Shown here piece after piece: positions 15,349 to 24,915 of a stretch of DNA of 64,000 bases. The stretch comes from Marinobacter sp. es.048. GTDB lineage: Bacteria; Pseudomonadota; Gammaproteobacteria; Pseudomonadales; Oleiphilaceae. The notes below the pieces were generated by a model that was given only the letters and a program-made list of their open reading frames with translations, had not been told where the DNA came from and searched no databases. The first letter of the stretch is position 1, and each line of letters opens with the position of its first letter. Where the stretch lies: assembly GCF_900188435.1 (NCBI RefSeq), contig NZ_FYFA01000001.1, forward strand, positions 868,001-932,000, written 5' to 3'. Both the position numbers and the translations under genes were made by a program.

Positions 15349-16132
15349 TCTGGCGTGGTGGAAGCTCGGGCTGGCGGCCCTGCTGGTACTTGCCCTGGCA
15401 GCGACAGGCTATCTGGCCCGCCTGGGCATTACCCGAAACCTGCTGATCGCCGCCCTGCGTACGGTAATACAGCTGGCGCTGATAGGGCTGGTACTGGAAG
15501 CCCTGTTTGCCTCCGCCGCCTTTTACTGGATAGCGTTGCTGGCTCTGATCATGCTCCTGATTGCTGGCCGGGAGGTTGTTGCGCGCCAGGGCCGACGGTT
15601 ACGGGGCTGGTGGGCCTTCAGTATCGGCACAGGATCGATGTTCGTATCGTCCTTTACGGTGACGGTACTGGCCCTCACCGTGGTGATCGGCCCAGACCCC
15701 TGGTACACCCCGCAGTACGCCATTCCCCTTCTGGGCATGATGCTCGGCAACACCATGACAGGCGTCAGCCTGGCGCTCGATCGTTTGAATGAATCGGTCT
15801 GGCGGCAGCGGGCCGTCATCGAGAACCGCCTGATGTTGGGCCAGACCTGGAAGCAGGCGCTGGAGGATAGCCGAAGGGACGCCATGCGCAGTGGTATGAT
15901 GCCATCCATTAACGCCATGGCCGCCGCCGGTATCGTCAGCCTGCCCGGCATGATGACTGGCCAGATTCTCGCGGGTAGCCCACCGGCAGTGGCGGTGAAA
16001 TACCAGATCCTGGTGATGCTGATCATCACCGTTGGCACCGGGTTTGGTGCCCTGATGGCGGTATCCTGGGGCGGTCGCCGATTGTTCGACGACCGGGAGC
16101 GCCTGCGGCTGGATCGGCTGGTAAAACCCTGA
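15335..16132 (+). CDS. fetB: Iron export ABC transporter permease FetB
   Basis: This 265-residue integral membrane protein of the FetB (UPF0014) family is close to E. coli FetB at 259. Several hydrophobic helices are seen, plus the conserved block ALRTVIQLALIGLVLEALF and PLLGMMLGNTMTGVSLALDRL. The cytoplasmic stretch with RDAMRSGMMPSINAMAAAG is the likely coupling region to the ATPase. The start ATG at 15335 overlaps the end of the ATPase gene by 14 bases, suggesting coupled translation. Iron export is assigned from the family and pairing, not from any metal-site residues. Confidence 0.88.
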   Translation: MEVIDLAWWKLGLAALLVLALAATGYLARLGITRNLLIAALRTVIQLALIGLVLEALFASAAFYWIALLALIMLLIAGREVVARQGRRLRGWWAFSIGTGSMFVSSFTVTVLALTVVIGPDPWYTPQYAIPLLGMMLGNTMTGVSLALDRLNESVWRQRAVIENRLMLGQTWKQALEDSRRDAMRSGMMPSINAMAAAGIVSLPGMMTGQILAGSPPAVAVKYQILVMLIITVGTGFGALMAVSWGGRRLFDDRERLRLDRLVKP

Positions 16133-16231
16133 AAAAGCAATGCCATAGCCAACAAGACACCAAAGTAGCATGGGCGAAGTGAGCCTCCCGGGGCTAGGCT
16201 TGTTCCATCGCGCGGATAAAAGACAACAACA

Positions 16232-17419
16232 ATGATCGACCTGCTACGACGTTACCCCCTCCCCGTGATCGTTCTGGCCCAGCTTTTCGGCACCTCGCTC
16301 TGGTTCAGTATCAACGGTGTCTGGCTGTCGCTGGCCAGCGAGCTAAGCTTGACGGAAACAGATCTGGGCCGGCTGACACTGGCCGTTCAGGCGGGGTTTA
16401 TCGCGGGTACCCTGACCATTGCGGTGACCGGTCTGGCCGACCGCTTTGGCGCCAGTCGGATCTTTGCGCTGTCGAGCCTGTTGGGGGCACTGGTTAACGG
16501 TGGATTTATTTTCGCTGCCGGTGCGCCGCCGCTCGATTTCCTCCTGCGCTTCGCCACGGGTCTTTGTCTGGCCGGTATCTATCCCCTGGGCATGAAAATG
16601 GTAATCGCCTGGACGCCAAAGTATGCCGGGGCTGCCCTGGCCTGGCTGGTGGGCATGCTGACACTGGGAACGGCGCTGCCACACCTGATGCGTGGGGCAA
16701 CCCTCGGCATGCCGTGGGAGTGGCCGCTGATGGCGGCGTCCTGTCTTGCCGTGGCCGGAGGGCTGCTGGTGTTTCTGCTGGGTGACGGCCCGCACCTGCC
16801 CAAAAGCAGCGGGCGATTGCCCCTGAGCCAGGGGCTGGCCGCCTTGCGCATCCCGAGATTCCGGTCCGTGGCCGGCGGCTACTTCGGCCATATGTGGGAG
16901 CTCTATGCGTTCTGGACATTAACGCCGCTGCTCATCGGCCGGGAACTGCAGCGCATGGGGCAGAGTGACGCACTCATTCCCTGGTTGTCGTTCGCCGTGA
17001 TCGGCATTGGTGCGGCAGGCTGCGTGGGTGGTGGAAGGCTTAGCCGAACCCGGGGCAGCGAATGGGTGGCCCGGCGAGCGCTGATGGTATCCGGGGCTTT
17101 CTGTCTTGTGTATCCCTGGTTGAACGGGCTGGCTCCGGTCCTGCTGATTGCGTTGCTGGTCATCTGGGGAGTTGCTGTGGTTGCCGATTCGCCTCAATTC
17201 TCGGCGCTGGCTTCGGCAACGGCACCGAGGGAATCGGTGGGCTCCTCTCTGGCGGTGATGAATGCGGTCGGGTTTGGTTTGACGCTGCCTGCCATCTGGC
17301 TGACCAGTGGATTGTGGGGCCAGCTGAATGTCTGGGTAGTTCTGTTGCTGTTTCCTGGCCCGGTGCTCGGGCTTTGGGCGCTCTCGCGAACGCGGCCTGA
17401 GGCCAAGGCGGGTCGGTGA
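16232..17419 (+). CDS. MFS permease of unknown substrate
   Basis: This 395-residue inner-membrane protein has about 12 hydrophobic helices and the loop 2-3 signature GLADRFGASRIF, typical of the major facilitator superfamily. FATGLCLAGIYPLGMKMVIAW resembles the helix 4-5 motif. I cannot name the substrate. No regulator adjoins it. Its stop overlaps the GTG start of the glycosyltransferase gene, so the two may be co-translated, but a functional link is unproven. Confidence 0.8.
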   Translation: MIDLLRRYPLPVIVLAQLFGTSLWFSINGVWLSLASELSLTETDLGRLTLAVQAGFIAGTLTIAVTGLADRFGASRIFALSSLLGALVNGGFIFAAGAPPLDFLLRFATGLCLAGIYPLGMKMVIAWTPKYAGAALAWLVGMLTLGTALPHLMRGATLGMPWEWPLMAASCLAVAGGLLVFLLGDGPHLPKSSGRLPLSQGLAALRIPRFRSVAGGYFGHMWELYAFWTLTPLLIGRELQRMGQSDALIPWLSFAVIGIGAAGCVGGGRLSRTRGSEWVARRALMVSGAFCLVYPWLNGLAPVLLIALLVIWGVAVVADSPQFSALASATAPRESVGSSLAVMNAVGFGLTLPAIWLTSGLWGQLNVWVVLLLFPGPVLGLWALSRTRPEAKAGR

Positions 17420-18549
17420 GAAGGCGTATGAGGAGCCCCGGAACGTTCAACCCGAGGATATTGCTTCTATCTGGCTACGATGCCGCCAGTCACAGGCGTT
17501 GGCGCGAACAGTTAAGCGCGATGTTTCCGGATTATGAATGGCAGAATCTTGTTCTGCCGCCAAGGTTCTTCCGCTGGCGCATCCGTGGCAACCCGTTGAG
17601 CTGGCTGAATGAGCCGCGCCTACAGGAATCCTGGAATCTGATCATCGCGACGTCCATGGTGGATCTGGCGACGCTGCGTGGCCTGCACCCGCGTCTTGCC
17701 CACACCCCCTGCCTGCTCTACATGCATGAAAATCAGTTCGCCTTTCCGGTATCCCGCGGCCAGAACGCCAGCGCTGATCCGCAGATGGTGAATCTCTATA
17801 GCGCGCTGTCGGCCGATTGTGTGGTGTTCAACAGTGGCTGGAACCGGGACAGTTTTCTGGCTGGCGCCGCCTCTTTCCTCCAGAAGCTGCCCGACGAGGT
17901 GCCCGAAGGACTGATCGAAACGCTGCGTGACAAGTCCCGGGTGATACCGGTGCCAATTGAAGACCGGTTGTTTGCTGATCGCCCGTCACTTATGAACCGG
18001 GCCTGCCCCCATTTGCTCTGGAACCATCGCTGGGAATACGACAAAGGACCTGACCGTTTGCTGAAGTTCCTGCAGGTGCTGGAGGAGCGCTCGGTGCCGT
18101 TCAGGTTGAGCGTGGTGGGCGAGCGGTTTCGCAGCTACCCGAAGGCATTTGACCGGATCCGGGAACAGTTTGGTCCTTGCATCGAACACTGGGGGTTCCT
18201 GGAAAGCCGTGACGACTATGATCAGTTGCTGCGCCAGGCAGATATTGTGATCTCAACGGCTCTGCACGATTTCCAGGGGCTGTCGATGCTCGAAGCCATG
18301 GCATCAGGATGTGTGCCCCTGGCTCCGGATCGCTTGGCTTATCGGGAGTACGTGCCGGATCTGTCTCGGTATGAGAGCCATAAAGAGAATACAGCGCTGG
18401 AGGCTGAAGCGGCCGCTGACACGCTTGAAAAGCTGCTGGACGAACAACCTCTGGCCTGCCCGCCGGAGGCTTGGCAGGCGTCCAGCCTGGCCGGCGACTA
18501 TGAGTCCCTGTTCCAACACCTGATCAAGGCAGGATCGGGCATTTCCTGA
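17416..18549 (+). CDS. GTDC1/DUF3524-type glycosyltransferase (tRNA-queuosine mannosyltransferase-like)
   Basis: This 377-residue GT-B glycosyltransferase has an N-terminal half in which ILLLSGYDAASHRRW, SWNLIIATSMVDLATLRG and LYMHENQFAFP (near 103) match the DUF3524/GTDC1 family. Its C-terminal half has the nucleotide-sugar block LSMLEAMASGCVPLAPD. The vertebrate member is known to mannosylate queuosine in tRNA-Asp; bacterial members are annotated by similarity. No signal peptide or membrane segment is seen, which fits a cytosolic tRNA enzyme. The start could be GTG at 17416 or ATG at 17428. There are no queuosine biosynthesis genes in the window. Confidence 0.72.
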   Translation: MRRRMRSPGTFNPRILLLSGYDAASHRRWREQLSAMFPDYEWQNLVLPPRFFRWRIRGNPLSWLNEPRLQESWNLIIATSMVDLATLRGLHPRLAHTPCLLYMHENQFAFPVSRGQNASADPQMVNLYSALSADCVVFNSGWNRDSFLAGAASFLQKLPDEVPEGLIETLRDKSRVIPVPIEDRLFADRPSLMNRACPHLLWNHRWEYDKGPDRLLKFLQVLEERSVPFRLSVVGERFRSYPKAFDRIREQFGPCIEHWGFLESRDDYDQLLRQADIVISTALHDFQGLSMLEAMASGCVPLAPDRLAYREYVPDLSRYESHKENTALEAEAAADTLEKLLDEQPLACPPEAWQASSLAGDYESLFQHLIKAGSGIS

Positions 18550-18659
18550 ACCTTTTTCTTCTCCAAACCTGTCTCAGATCAATCCCTCTACCTTGCGGTT
18601 AGCCCGCCCGATACTAGACTCAGAACTGTCTTTCGGCCTCACCATAAGGAGTCGTGGCC

Positions 18660-21600
18660 ATGGAGTTTCATACCCTCGATGGCAATGAAGCTGTTTCTTC
18701 GGTGGCTTATCGCCTGAGCGAAACCATTGCCATCTACCCGATTACCCCTGCCTCGGTGATGGGCGAGCACGCGGATGACTGGGCGGCCCTGGGCAAACCC
18801 AATCTCTGGGGGCAGGTGCCCAGTGTGGTGGAAATGCAATCCGAGGCCGGTGCCGCCGGTGCCATGCACGGGGCGCTGCAGGCCGGTTCACTGGTGACCA
18901 CCTTTACCGCGTCCCAGGGGCTGCTGCTGATGCTGCCCAATCTGTACAAGATTGCCGGTGAGCTATCGCCCTTCTGCATGCACATTGCCGCCCGCAGCAT
19001 TGCTACCCACGCCCTGTCGATCTTCTGTGACCATTCCGACGTAATGAGTGCCCGCGGTACCGGCTTTGCCCTGCTGGCGTCGGGATCGGTTCAGGAAGCC
19101 CAGGATATGGCTGCGATCGGCCATGCCGTCACCCTGGAAAGCCGGGTGCCGGTGATGCATTTTTTCGATGGTTTCCGCACTTCCCATGAGATCTCCAAAA
19201 TCACCGCTCTGAGCGATGATGACCTGAAGGCCCTGGTGCCCCATGAAGGATTGGAGGCACACCGCAACCGCCGGATGACACCGGACCGGCCGGTGGTTCG
19301 TGGCACCTCCCAGAACCCGGACGCCTTCTTCCAGGCCCGGGAGGCCATCAACCCTTTCTATCAGGTGTTCCCGGAAAAGCTTGAAGCCGTGATGGACCGT
19401 TTCGCCGATATTACCGGCCGCCAGTACCGGCTGTTCGACTATGTCGGCCACCCTGAGGCCGACCGGGTGGTTATCCTGATGGGCTCCGGGGCCGAATGCG
19501 CCCATGAAACGGTGGAGTGGCTGCTTGAGCAGGGCGAAAAGGTTGGGGTTCTCAAGGTCCGCCTGTTCCGGCCCTTTGCGACGGCGCGTTTTCTGGACGC
19601 TTTGCCCGATACCGTAGAACATCTGGCGGTGCTCGACCGCACCAAGGAACCGGGAGCCCAGGGTGAACCCTTGCTGCTGGAAGTCAGCGGTGCCCTGATG
19701 GAAGCTTACACCCGGGGCGATCGGAAGGTTTTGCCCCGGGTGATCGGCGGCCGCTATGGGCTGTCTTCCCGTGAGTTTACGCCGGCCATGGTCTGCGCCA
19801 TTTTCGACGAACTGAAAGCGGCAGCGCCGAAAACCCGCTTTACCGTTGGCGTGCGGGACGATGTCAGCCATCTCTCGCTGGAAGTGGATAGCGAGCTGGA
19901 TATTGAATCCCCGAAAACCCGCCGGGCGCTGTTCTTTGGTCTCGGCGCCGATGGCACCGTCAGCAGCAACAAGGCCAGTATCAAGATTCTGGGGGAGGGC
20001 ACGGACCTGTTTGCCCAGGGCCATTTCGTCTACGACTCCAAGAAATCCGGCGCCACCACCGTATCCCATCTCCGGTTCGGGCCGCTGCCCATCCGCTCCA
20101 GCTACCAGATCAACAGGGCGCAGTTTGTTGCCATTCATGCGCCCCAGTTCCTGGAGCGGTTTGATGTGCTGGAACATGCCGCCGAGGGCGCGACGGTGCT
20201 ACTCAATGTGCCCTGGTCAAAGGAAGAGGTCTGGGACCGGCTGTCGATGGAGGTTCAGCGGGTACTGGTCGAGCGCAAGGCCCGGCTTTTTGTGATTGAT
20301 GCCGCCGAGGTGGCGGAAAAAGCGGGGCTGGAACGGCGGATCAACACGGTGATGCAGGTCTGTTTCTTCGCCCTGGCGGATATCCTGCCCCGGGAAGAGG
20401 CCATTGCCCACATCGAGGAATCCATCCGCAAAACCTGGGGCCGTCGCGGGCCGGAAGTGGTGCGCCGCAACGTGGAGGCGGTGGACTCGGCCCTCGAGAA
20501 CCTGCACGAGGTGCCGGTCCCGGGCAAGGTAACGGCAACCCGCACCCGACCACCGAGGGTGCCTGAGGATGCGCCGGACTTTGTCCAGAAAGTCACTCGC
20601 CTGTTGCTGGAAGGGCAGGGGGATAAACTGCCGGTCAGCGCTTTTCCGCCGGATGGTACCTGGCCCACGGGAACCAGCCAGTATGAAAAGCGGACCATCG
20701 CCCTGGAAATCCCGATCTGGGAATCCGACCTCTGTGTACAGTGCAACTTCTGCGCGATGATTTGCCCGCATACTGCGATCACCAGCAAGGTGTTTGAGCC
20801 GGAGGAGGTCAAGGGTGCGCCGGAGGCGTTCGAAGTAGTGCCGGAAACCCACACGGCGGAGCTGGAGGGTCTGGATTACCGGATCCAGGTGGCGCCGGAT
20901 GACTGCACCGGCTGTGGTTTGTGCGTTGAGGTCTGCCCGGCAAAGGATCGGACCCAGCCCAAACGCAAAGCCATCAATATGCAGCCAATCGAGCAGCATC
21001 GCGAGGTGGAGGCCGACAACCTGGCATTTTTCCGACAGGTGCCGGATGTCCCGAGGGATCGTATCCCCCGTGACTTCAAATCCTTGCCACTGCTGATTCC
21101 CCTATTTGAATATTCCGGCGCTTGTGCCGGCTGCGGCGAAACGCCCTACATCCGGCTGCTGACCCAGTTGGTGGGGGACCGGCTGCTGATCGCCAATGCC
21201 ACCGGCTGTTCCTCGATCTATGGCGGCAACCTGCCCACCACGCCTTACACGGTGAATGCCGACGGCCGGGGGCCCACCTGGAACAACTCGCTGTTTGAAG
21301 ATGCGGCGGAACTGGGCTTGGGCATGCGCCTGGGGCTGGACAAGCTCGTGGGTCGGGCCCGGCAGCTGCTGGACGGGTTCCAGGGACAACTACCTGACGC
21401 GCTCTACTCTGAGCTGACCAGCGCCTGCACCACCGTTGATGAATCGGCAATGGCATCGCGGCGCACAGCGATTGAGCAGCTTCGCAGCTGGCTGGCGGAT
21501 CAGCAGGGGTCAGAGGCCGGGGAACTCGACAGTCTGGCCGATGAACTCTGTCCGAAGAGTGTCTGGGTAATAGGAGGTGATGGCTGGGCCTACGATATTG

Positions 21601-22253
21601 GTTATGGCGGTCTCGACCACGCCCTGGCCTCGGGTCAGAATGTGAAACTGCTGGTACTCGACACCGAAGTCTATTCCAACACCGGCGGTCAGCAATCCAA
21701 GGCCACTCCGATGGGCGCGATTGCCAAGTTCGCCGCTGCCGGCAAGGCCACCCGCAAGAAGGATCTGGGCCTGCTGGCCATGAGTTATGGTCACGTCTAC
21801 GTCGCCCAGATTGCCATGCAATCCCACAGTAACCACACCACCAAGGCCCTGCAGGAAGCCGAGAGCTTCGACGGCCCGGCACTAATCATCGCCCACAGCC
21901 CGTGCATTGCCCATGGCTACGATCTGGTGCATTCCCCCGCACAGCAGAAGCGGGCGGTGGACAGCTGGGCCTGGCCGCTGTACCGGTTTGATCCCCGTCG
22001 TATCCATGAAGGGCTGCCTCCGCTGCAGCTCGATTCCCTGCGCCAGAAGGTCACCATGAAAGCCTACATGCAGGAAGAGGCCCGGTTCCGGATGCTGGAG
22101 TTGAGGGATCCCCAGCGTTACGAAAAGCTGGTGGCTGCGGCTTCGGAAGCGGCCACTGAACAGCGTGAGCTATACAAGCAGCTGGCGGGGATCCACTTTG
22201 AGCCCCATGAACACCCGGAACCAGACCCCAAGGAGGGCGATCACCATGACTGA
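18660..22253 (+). CDS. nifJ: Pyruvate:ferredoxin (flavodoxin) oxidoreductase NifJ-type
   Basis: A giant single-chain enzyme of 1197 residues converts pyruvate and CoA to acetyl-CoA and CO2, passing low-potential electrons to ferredoxin or flavodoxin. The N-terminal pyrimidine-binding domain begins FHTLDGNEAVSSVAYRLSE. The gamma domain follows, then an 8Fe ferredoxin insert with CVQCNFCAMICP and CTGCGLCVEVCP. The TPP domain carries CAGCGETPY, NATGCSSIYGG and GGDGWAYDIGYGG. ATG at 18660 is preferred to GTG 18654 because AAGGAG ends 8 bases before it. The gene overlaps the next by 8 bases. Such an oxygen-sensitive enzyme suggests microaerobic or fermentative ability. Confidence 0.95.
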   Translation: MEFHTLDGNEAVSSVAYRLSETIAIYPITPASVMGEHADDWAALGKPNLWGQVPSVVEMQSEAGAAGAMHGALQAGSLVTTFTASQGLLLMLPNLYKIAGELSPFCMHIAARSIATHALSIFCDHSDVMSARGTGFALLASGSVQEAQDMAAIGHAVTLESRVPVMHFFDGFRTSHEISKITALSDDDLKALVPHEGLEAHRNRRMTPDRPVVRGTSQNPDAFFQAREAINPFYQVFPEKLEAVMDRFADITGRQYRLFDYVGHPEADRVVILMGSGAECAHETVEWLLEQGEKVGVLKVRLFRPFATARFLDALPDTVEHLAVLDRTKEPGAQGEPLLLEVSGALMEAYTRGDRKVLPRVIGGRYGLSSREFTPAMVCAIFDELKAAAPKTRFTVGVRDDVSHLSLEVDSELDIESPKTRRALFFGLGADGTVSSNKASIKILGEGTDLFAQGHFVYDSKKSGATTVSHLRFGPLPIRSSYQINRAQFVAIHAPQFLERFDVLEHAAEGATVLLNVPWSKEEVWDRLSMEVQRVLVERKARLFVIDAAEVAEKAGLERRINTVMQVCFFALADILPREEAIAHIEESIRKTWGRRGPEVVRRNVEAVDSALENLHEVPVPGKVTATRTRPPRVPEDAPDFVQKVTRLLLEGQGDKLPVSAFPPDGTWPTGTSQYEKRTIALEIPIWESDLCVQCNFCAMICPHTAITSKVFEPEEVKGAPEAFEVVPETHTAELEGLDYRIQVAPDDCTGCGLCVEVCPAKDRTQPKRKAINMQPIEQHREVEADNLAFFRQVPDVPRDRIPRDFKSLPLLIPLFEYSGACAGCGETPYIRLLTQLVGDRLLIANATGCSSIYGGNLPTTPYTVNADGRGPTWNNSLFEDAAELGLGMRLGLDKLVGRARQLLDGFQGQLPDALYSELTSACTTVDESAMASRRTAIEQLRSWLADQQGSEAGELDSLADELCPKSVWVIGGDGWAYDIGYGGLDHALASGQNVKLLVLDTEVYSNTGGQQSKATPMGAIAKFAAAGKATRKKDLGLLAMSYGHVYVAQIAMQSHSNHTTKALQEAESFDGPALIIAHSPCIAHGYDLVHSPAQQKRAVDSWAWPLYRFDPRRIHEGLPPLQLDSLRQKVTMKAYMQEEARFRMLELRDPQRYEKLVAAASEAATEQRELYKQLAGIHFEPHEHPEPDPKEGDHHD

Positions 22254-23238
22254 GTTAGCAACCCGATGGCTCGGGCTGGATCTGCGCTCGCCCCTGGTCG
22301 TTGGCGCCAGTCCGCTGACCGATGACCTGGACGCGCTGAAAGCCTGTGTCGATGGCGGCGCCGGTGCCGTGGTGATGCATTCGCTGTTCGAGGAGCAGTT
22401 GGTGGAAGAGCAAATGGCCGCCCACCGGTTTATTGATTCCCGGATCAATATGGATGCCGAGGCCCGGTCGTTTTTTCCAGGATCCGAGCTGTTCGAGATG
22501 GGATCGGACAGCTACTTGCAGCGGTTGGAGCTGCTTCGCCACTCACTGGGTGTGCCGGTGATTGCCTCTCTCAACGGTATCTCGACGGGTGGCTGGACCA
22601 GGCATGCCCGTGAGCTGGAAGCTGCGGGCGCCCATGCCATCGAACTGAATCTCTATGACCTGGCCTCGGATCCGGAGGAAACAGGGCAAGCACTGGAACA
22701 GCGGCAACTTTCGGTTGTGAGGTCAGTGGCTGAGCAGGTGAGCATTCCGGTCAGCGTCAAACTATCGCCTTTCTACTCGGCATTGCCTGCGTTCGTGGCC
22801 GGTATCGAAGAGTCAGGAGCCCGGGGCGTGGTGTTGTTCAACCGGTTCTATCAGCCGGATATGGATCTGGACGAGCTGGAGTTAAGCCGGGAGGTGGTGC
22901 TGTCGTCCAGTGCCGAGCTGCCGTTGCGGTTGCACGCAGCGGCCATGCTGTATGGCCAGACAACACTGGAGATGGCAGTTTCGGGCGGCGTTCACAGTGG
23001 TGATGATGCGGCAAAAGCGATTCTTTCGGGCGCTTCTGCCGTGCAGGTGGTCTCCGCCGTGCTGTCCGAGGGTGCCGGCGCCATGTCGAGGATTACCCGG
23101 GAAATGAATGCTCGGCTCTCCGGAATGGGATACCGCTCGCTGGCAGAAGCACGGGGCGTATTGTCCATGGCGAATGCCCCAAACGCCCGAGCATGGGAAC
23201 GCCTTAATTACGCCCGCCTTCTGCACGGCTGGAAATAG
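22246..23238 (+). CDS. Dihydroorotate dehydrogenase-like flavoprotein coupled to nifJ
   Basis: This is a 330-residue TIM-barrel flavoprotein of the dihydroorotate dehydrogenase superfamily. WLGLDLRSPLVVGASPLT, IELNLYDL, SVKLSPFYSALPAFV and the phosphate-binding HSGDDAAKAILSGASAVQVV fit the FMN barrel. It lacks the usual DHODH opening and is more like a paralogue paired with pyruvate:ferredoxin oxidoreductase. Its start lies within the nifJ end (8-base overlap), indicating tight coupling. A role taking electrons from, or giving them to, the same ferredoxin pool is plausible but unproven; pyrimidine synthesis is not indicated by the context. Confidence 0.82.
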   Translation: MTELATRWLGLDLRSPLVVGASPLTDDLDALKACVDGGAGAVVMHSLFEEQLVEEQMAAHRFIDSRINMDAEARSFFPGSELFEMGSDSYLQRLELLRHSLGVPVIASLNGISTGGWTRHARELEAAGAHAIELNLYDLASDPEETGQALEQRQLSVVRSVAEQVSIPVSVKLSPFYSALPAFVAGIEESGARGVVLFNRFYQPDMDLDELELSREVVLSSSAELPLRLHAAAMLYGQTTLEMAVSGGVHSGDDAAKAILSGASAVQVVSAVLSEGAGAMSRITREMNARLSGMGYRSLAEARGVLSMANAPNARAWERLNYARLLHGWK

Positions 23239-23250
23239 AGCGGTGACGGT

Positions 23251-23655
23251 TCAGAGAACTTGCTCCGGCACTTCCCGGATCCGACCGTGCTCATCAATGG
23301 CGACATAGACGAACAGGCCCTCGGTCACCTTGCGTGGGTTCTTGGCAGTGCGGTCAAGAGTCCACACCTCCACGCTGATTTTCATGGAACTGCGGCCGAT
23401 ATCGACGAGTTCGCAGTAGCAACCTACCTGAGATCCTACTCGCAACGGTGACAGGAACTCCATCCGGTCCATGGCCACGGTGGCATTACGGCCCTGGGAA
23501 ATACGCCCGGCCATGGTAGCAGCGGCGAGATCCATCTGTTTCACCAGCCAGCCGGCGAAGACATCGCCATTGGCGTTGGTGTCGGCAGGAAGCGGGATTA
23601 TCTGCAGGGTGAGTTCGCCACGGGGCATGGGTTTGTCATCGTCTAATGCTGTCAT
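23251..23655 (-). CDS. Acyl-CoA thioesterase (YciA/hot-dog family)
   Basis: A single hot-dog domain of 134 residues. Signatures are PADTNANGDVFAGWLVKQMDLAAA, with the catalytic Asp region, and AMDRMEFLSPLRVGSQV. It matches the YciA type that hydrolyses a broad range of acyl-CoAs to free acid and CoA in the cytosol. The start at 23655 has AAGGC upstream; a longer frame to 23775 crosses the Pho box of pstS and is rejected. The gene faces nifJ's partner convergently and is divergent from pstS. Confidence 0.87.
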   Translation of the reverse strand: MTALDDDKPMPRGELTLQIIPLPADTNANGDVFAGWLVKQMDLAAATMAGRISQGRNATVAMDRMEFLSPLRVGSQVGCYCELVDIGRSSMKISVEVWTLDRTAKNPRKVTEGLFVYVAIDEHGRIREVPEQVL

Positions 23656-23757
23656 ATTACTGCCTTCTTGCGAGCCTGGAATTGTTTTAACACGCATGGT
23701 AGCGGGCTGGGGCGCCGCTGCAAGCAAATTTAAACATTCCAGACTATATTTCAGAAG

Positions 23758-23776
23758 CTGTAACAAAGTTGTCACA
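23758..23776 (+). promoter_or_regulatory. Pho box upstream of pstS
   Basis: CTGTAACAAAGTTGTCACA has two seven-base direct half-sites, CTGTAAC and TTGTCAC, spaced by four bases, matching the PhoB consensus CTGTCAT-N4-CTGTCAT. It lies about 77 bases upstream of pstS, the right distance for phosphate-starvation activation. A second Pho box precedes phoB. Confidence 0.85.
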
Positions 23777-23852
23777 GAGTGCCTTTAGTCTGCATTCATC
23801 GGTAAAGCACATCCGACACAACGTCCAAACCGAATAATGGAGACTTGACGTG

Positions 23853-24893
23853 ATGAAACTGAACAAAGTACTCGCGACTGTAGCACTGGCTGGCTCCGTA
23901 GCCGCCGTGTCTGCGCCGGCCATGGCCCGTGACACCATCAGCATCGTGGGTTCCTCAACTGTTTATCCGTTCGCAACCGTTGTTGCCGAGCGCTTCGGCA
24001 CCAAGACCGACTTCAGCACTCCCAAGCTGGAATCCACGGGTTCTGGTGGCGGTCTCAAGCTGTTCTGCCAGGGCATCGGCACCCAGCACCCGGACATCAC
24101 CAACGCGTCACGTCGCATGAAGACGTCCGAGTTCGAGCTCTGCCAGAGCAACGGAGTGACAGACATCACCGAATTTCGCATCGGTTCTGACGGCATTGTG
24201 ATTGCCAGCTCCAAAGAAGCCGAAAACCTGGACCTTACTCTGGAGCAGCTGTTCCTGGCCCTGGGTTCCAAAGTGCCTGTTAACGGCGAGTGGGTAGCCA
24301 ACCCGAACAAAAACTGGAGCGACGTTGACTCCAGCCTGCCGAACAAGCCGATTCGTGTAATGGGGCCGCCCCCGACGTCCGGTACCCGTGATTCCTTTAA
24401 CGAGTTGGCCCTGGCCGCTGGTTGCGATCAGCTGCCTGAAGCCGCCAGCCTGGGCAAGGACGAACACGCCTCCATCTGCGAAAGCGTTCGTGAAGACGGC
24501 GCCTTTATCGAAGCGGGTGAGAACGATAACCTGATCGTTCAGAAACTGATCGGCGATGCAGGCATGTACGGCGTATTCGGCTACAGCTTTATGGAAGAAA
24601 ACTCCGACCGTCTGCAGGCCGCTACTCTGAATGGCAAGATACCGACCGCTGAAGCGATTGCTGCCGATGACTATCCGGTTGCGCGCTCGCTGTTCTTCTA
24701 CGTGAAGAAGGCACACGTTGGTGTGGTTCCTGGCATTGCGGAGTATGTCAGTGAGTTCACCAGCAACGCTGCCATGGGCCAGAACGGCTACCTGAAAGAT
24801 GTTGGCCTGATCGTGCCGCCCCGTGCTGCCCTGATGGACCTGATGGATAAGGCAGAAAGCATGCCGAACCTGACCCTGGACGAGCTCAAGTAA
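23853..24893 (+). CDS. pstS: Phosphate-binding periplasmic protein PstS
   Basis: Receptor of the high-affinity phosphate ABC importer. A signal peptide (about 25 residues, ending SAPAMA) is followed by the phosphate-loop opening RDTISIVGSSTVYPFATVVAE. The ligand blocks ESTGSGGGLKLFC and PPPTSGTRDSFNELAL contact the anion in this family. The product has 346 residues, similar to Pseudomonas-type PstS. ATG 23853 is preceded by GTG 23850; both are possible. The Pho box directly upstream predicts PhoB control. A hairpin between pstS and pstC probably lets pstS be made in excess of the membrane genes. Confidence 0.93.
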   Translation: MKLNKVLATVALAGSVAAVSAPAMARDTISIVGSSTVYPFATVVAERFGTKTDFSTPKLESTGSGGGLKLFCQGIGTQHPDITNASRRMKTSEFELCQSNGVTDITEFRIGSDGIVIASSKEAENLDLTLEQLFLALGSKVPVNGEWVANPNKNWSDVDSSLPNKPIRVMGPPPTSGTRDSFNELALAAGCDQLPEAASLGKDEHASICESVREDGAFIEAGENDNLIVQKLIGDAGMYGVFGYSFMEENSDRLQAATLNGKIPTAEAIAADDYPVARSLFFYVKKAHVGVVPGIAEYVSEFTSNAAMGQNGYLKDVGLIVPPRAALMDLMDKAESMPNLTLDELK

Positions 24894-24915
24894 GACCGCC
24901 GTCCGGTCAAGAATG

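Noticed and set aside
18569..18582. Possible FNR/Anr site CTGTCTCAGATCAA upstream of nifJ
   Set aside because: Only the right half matches TTGAT-N4-ATCAA well; the left half has 3 of 5 bases. Too weak to list without a scan and conservation.
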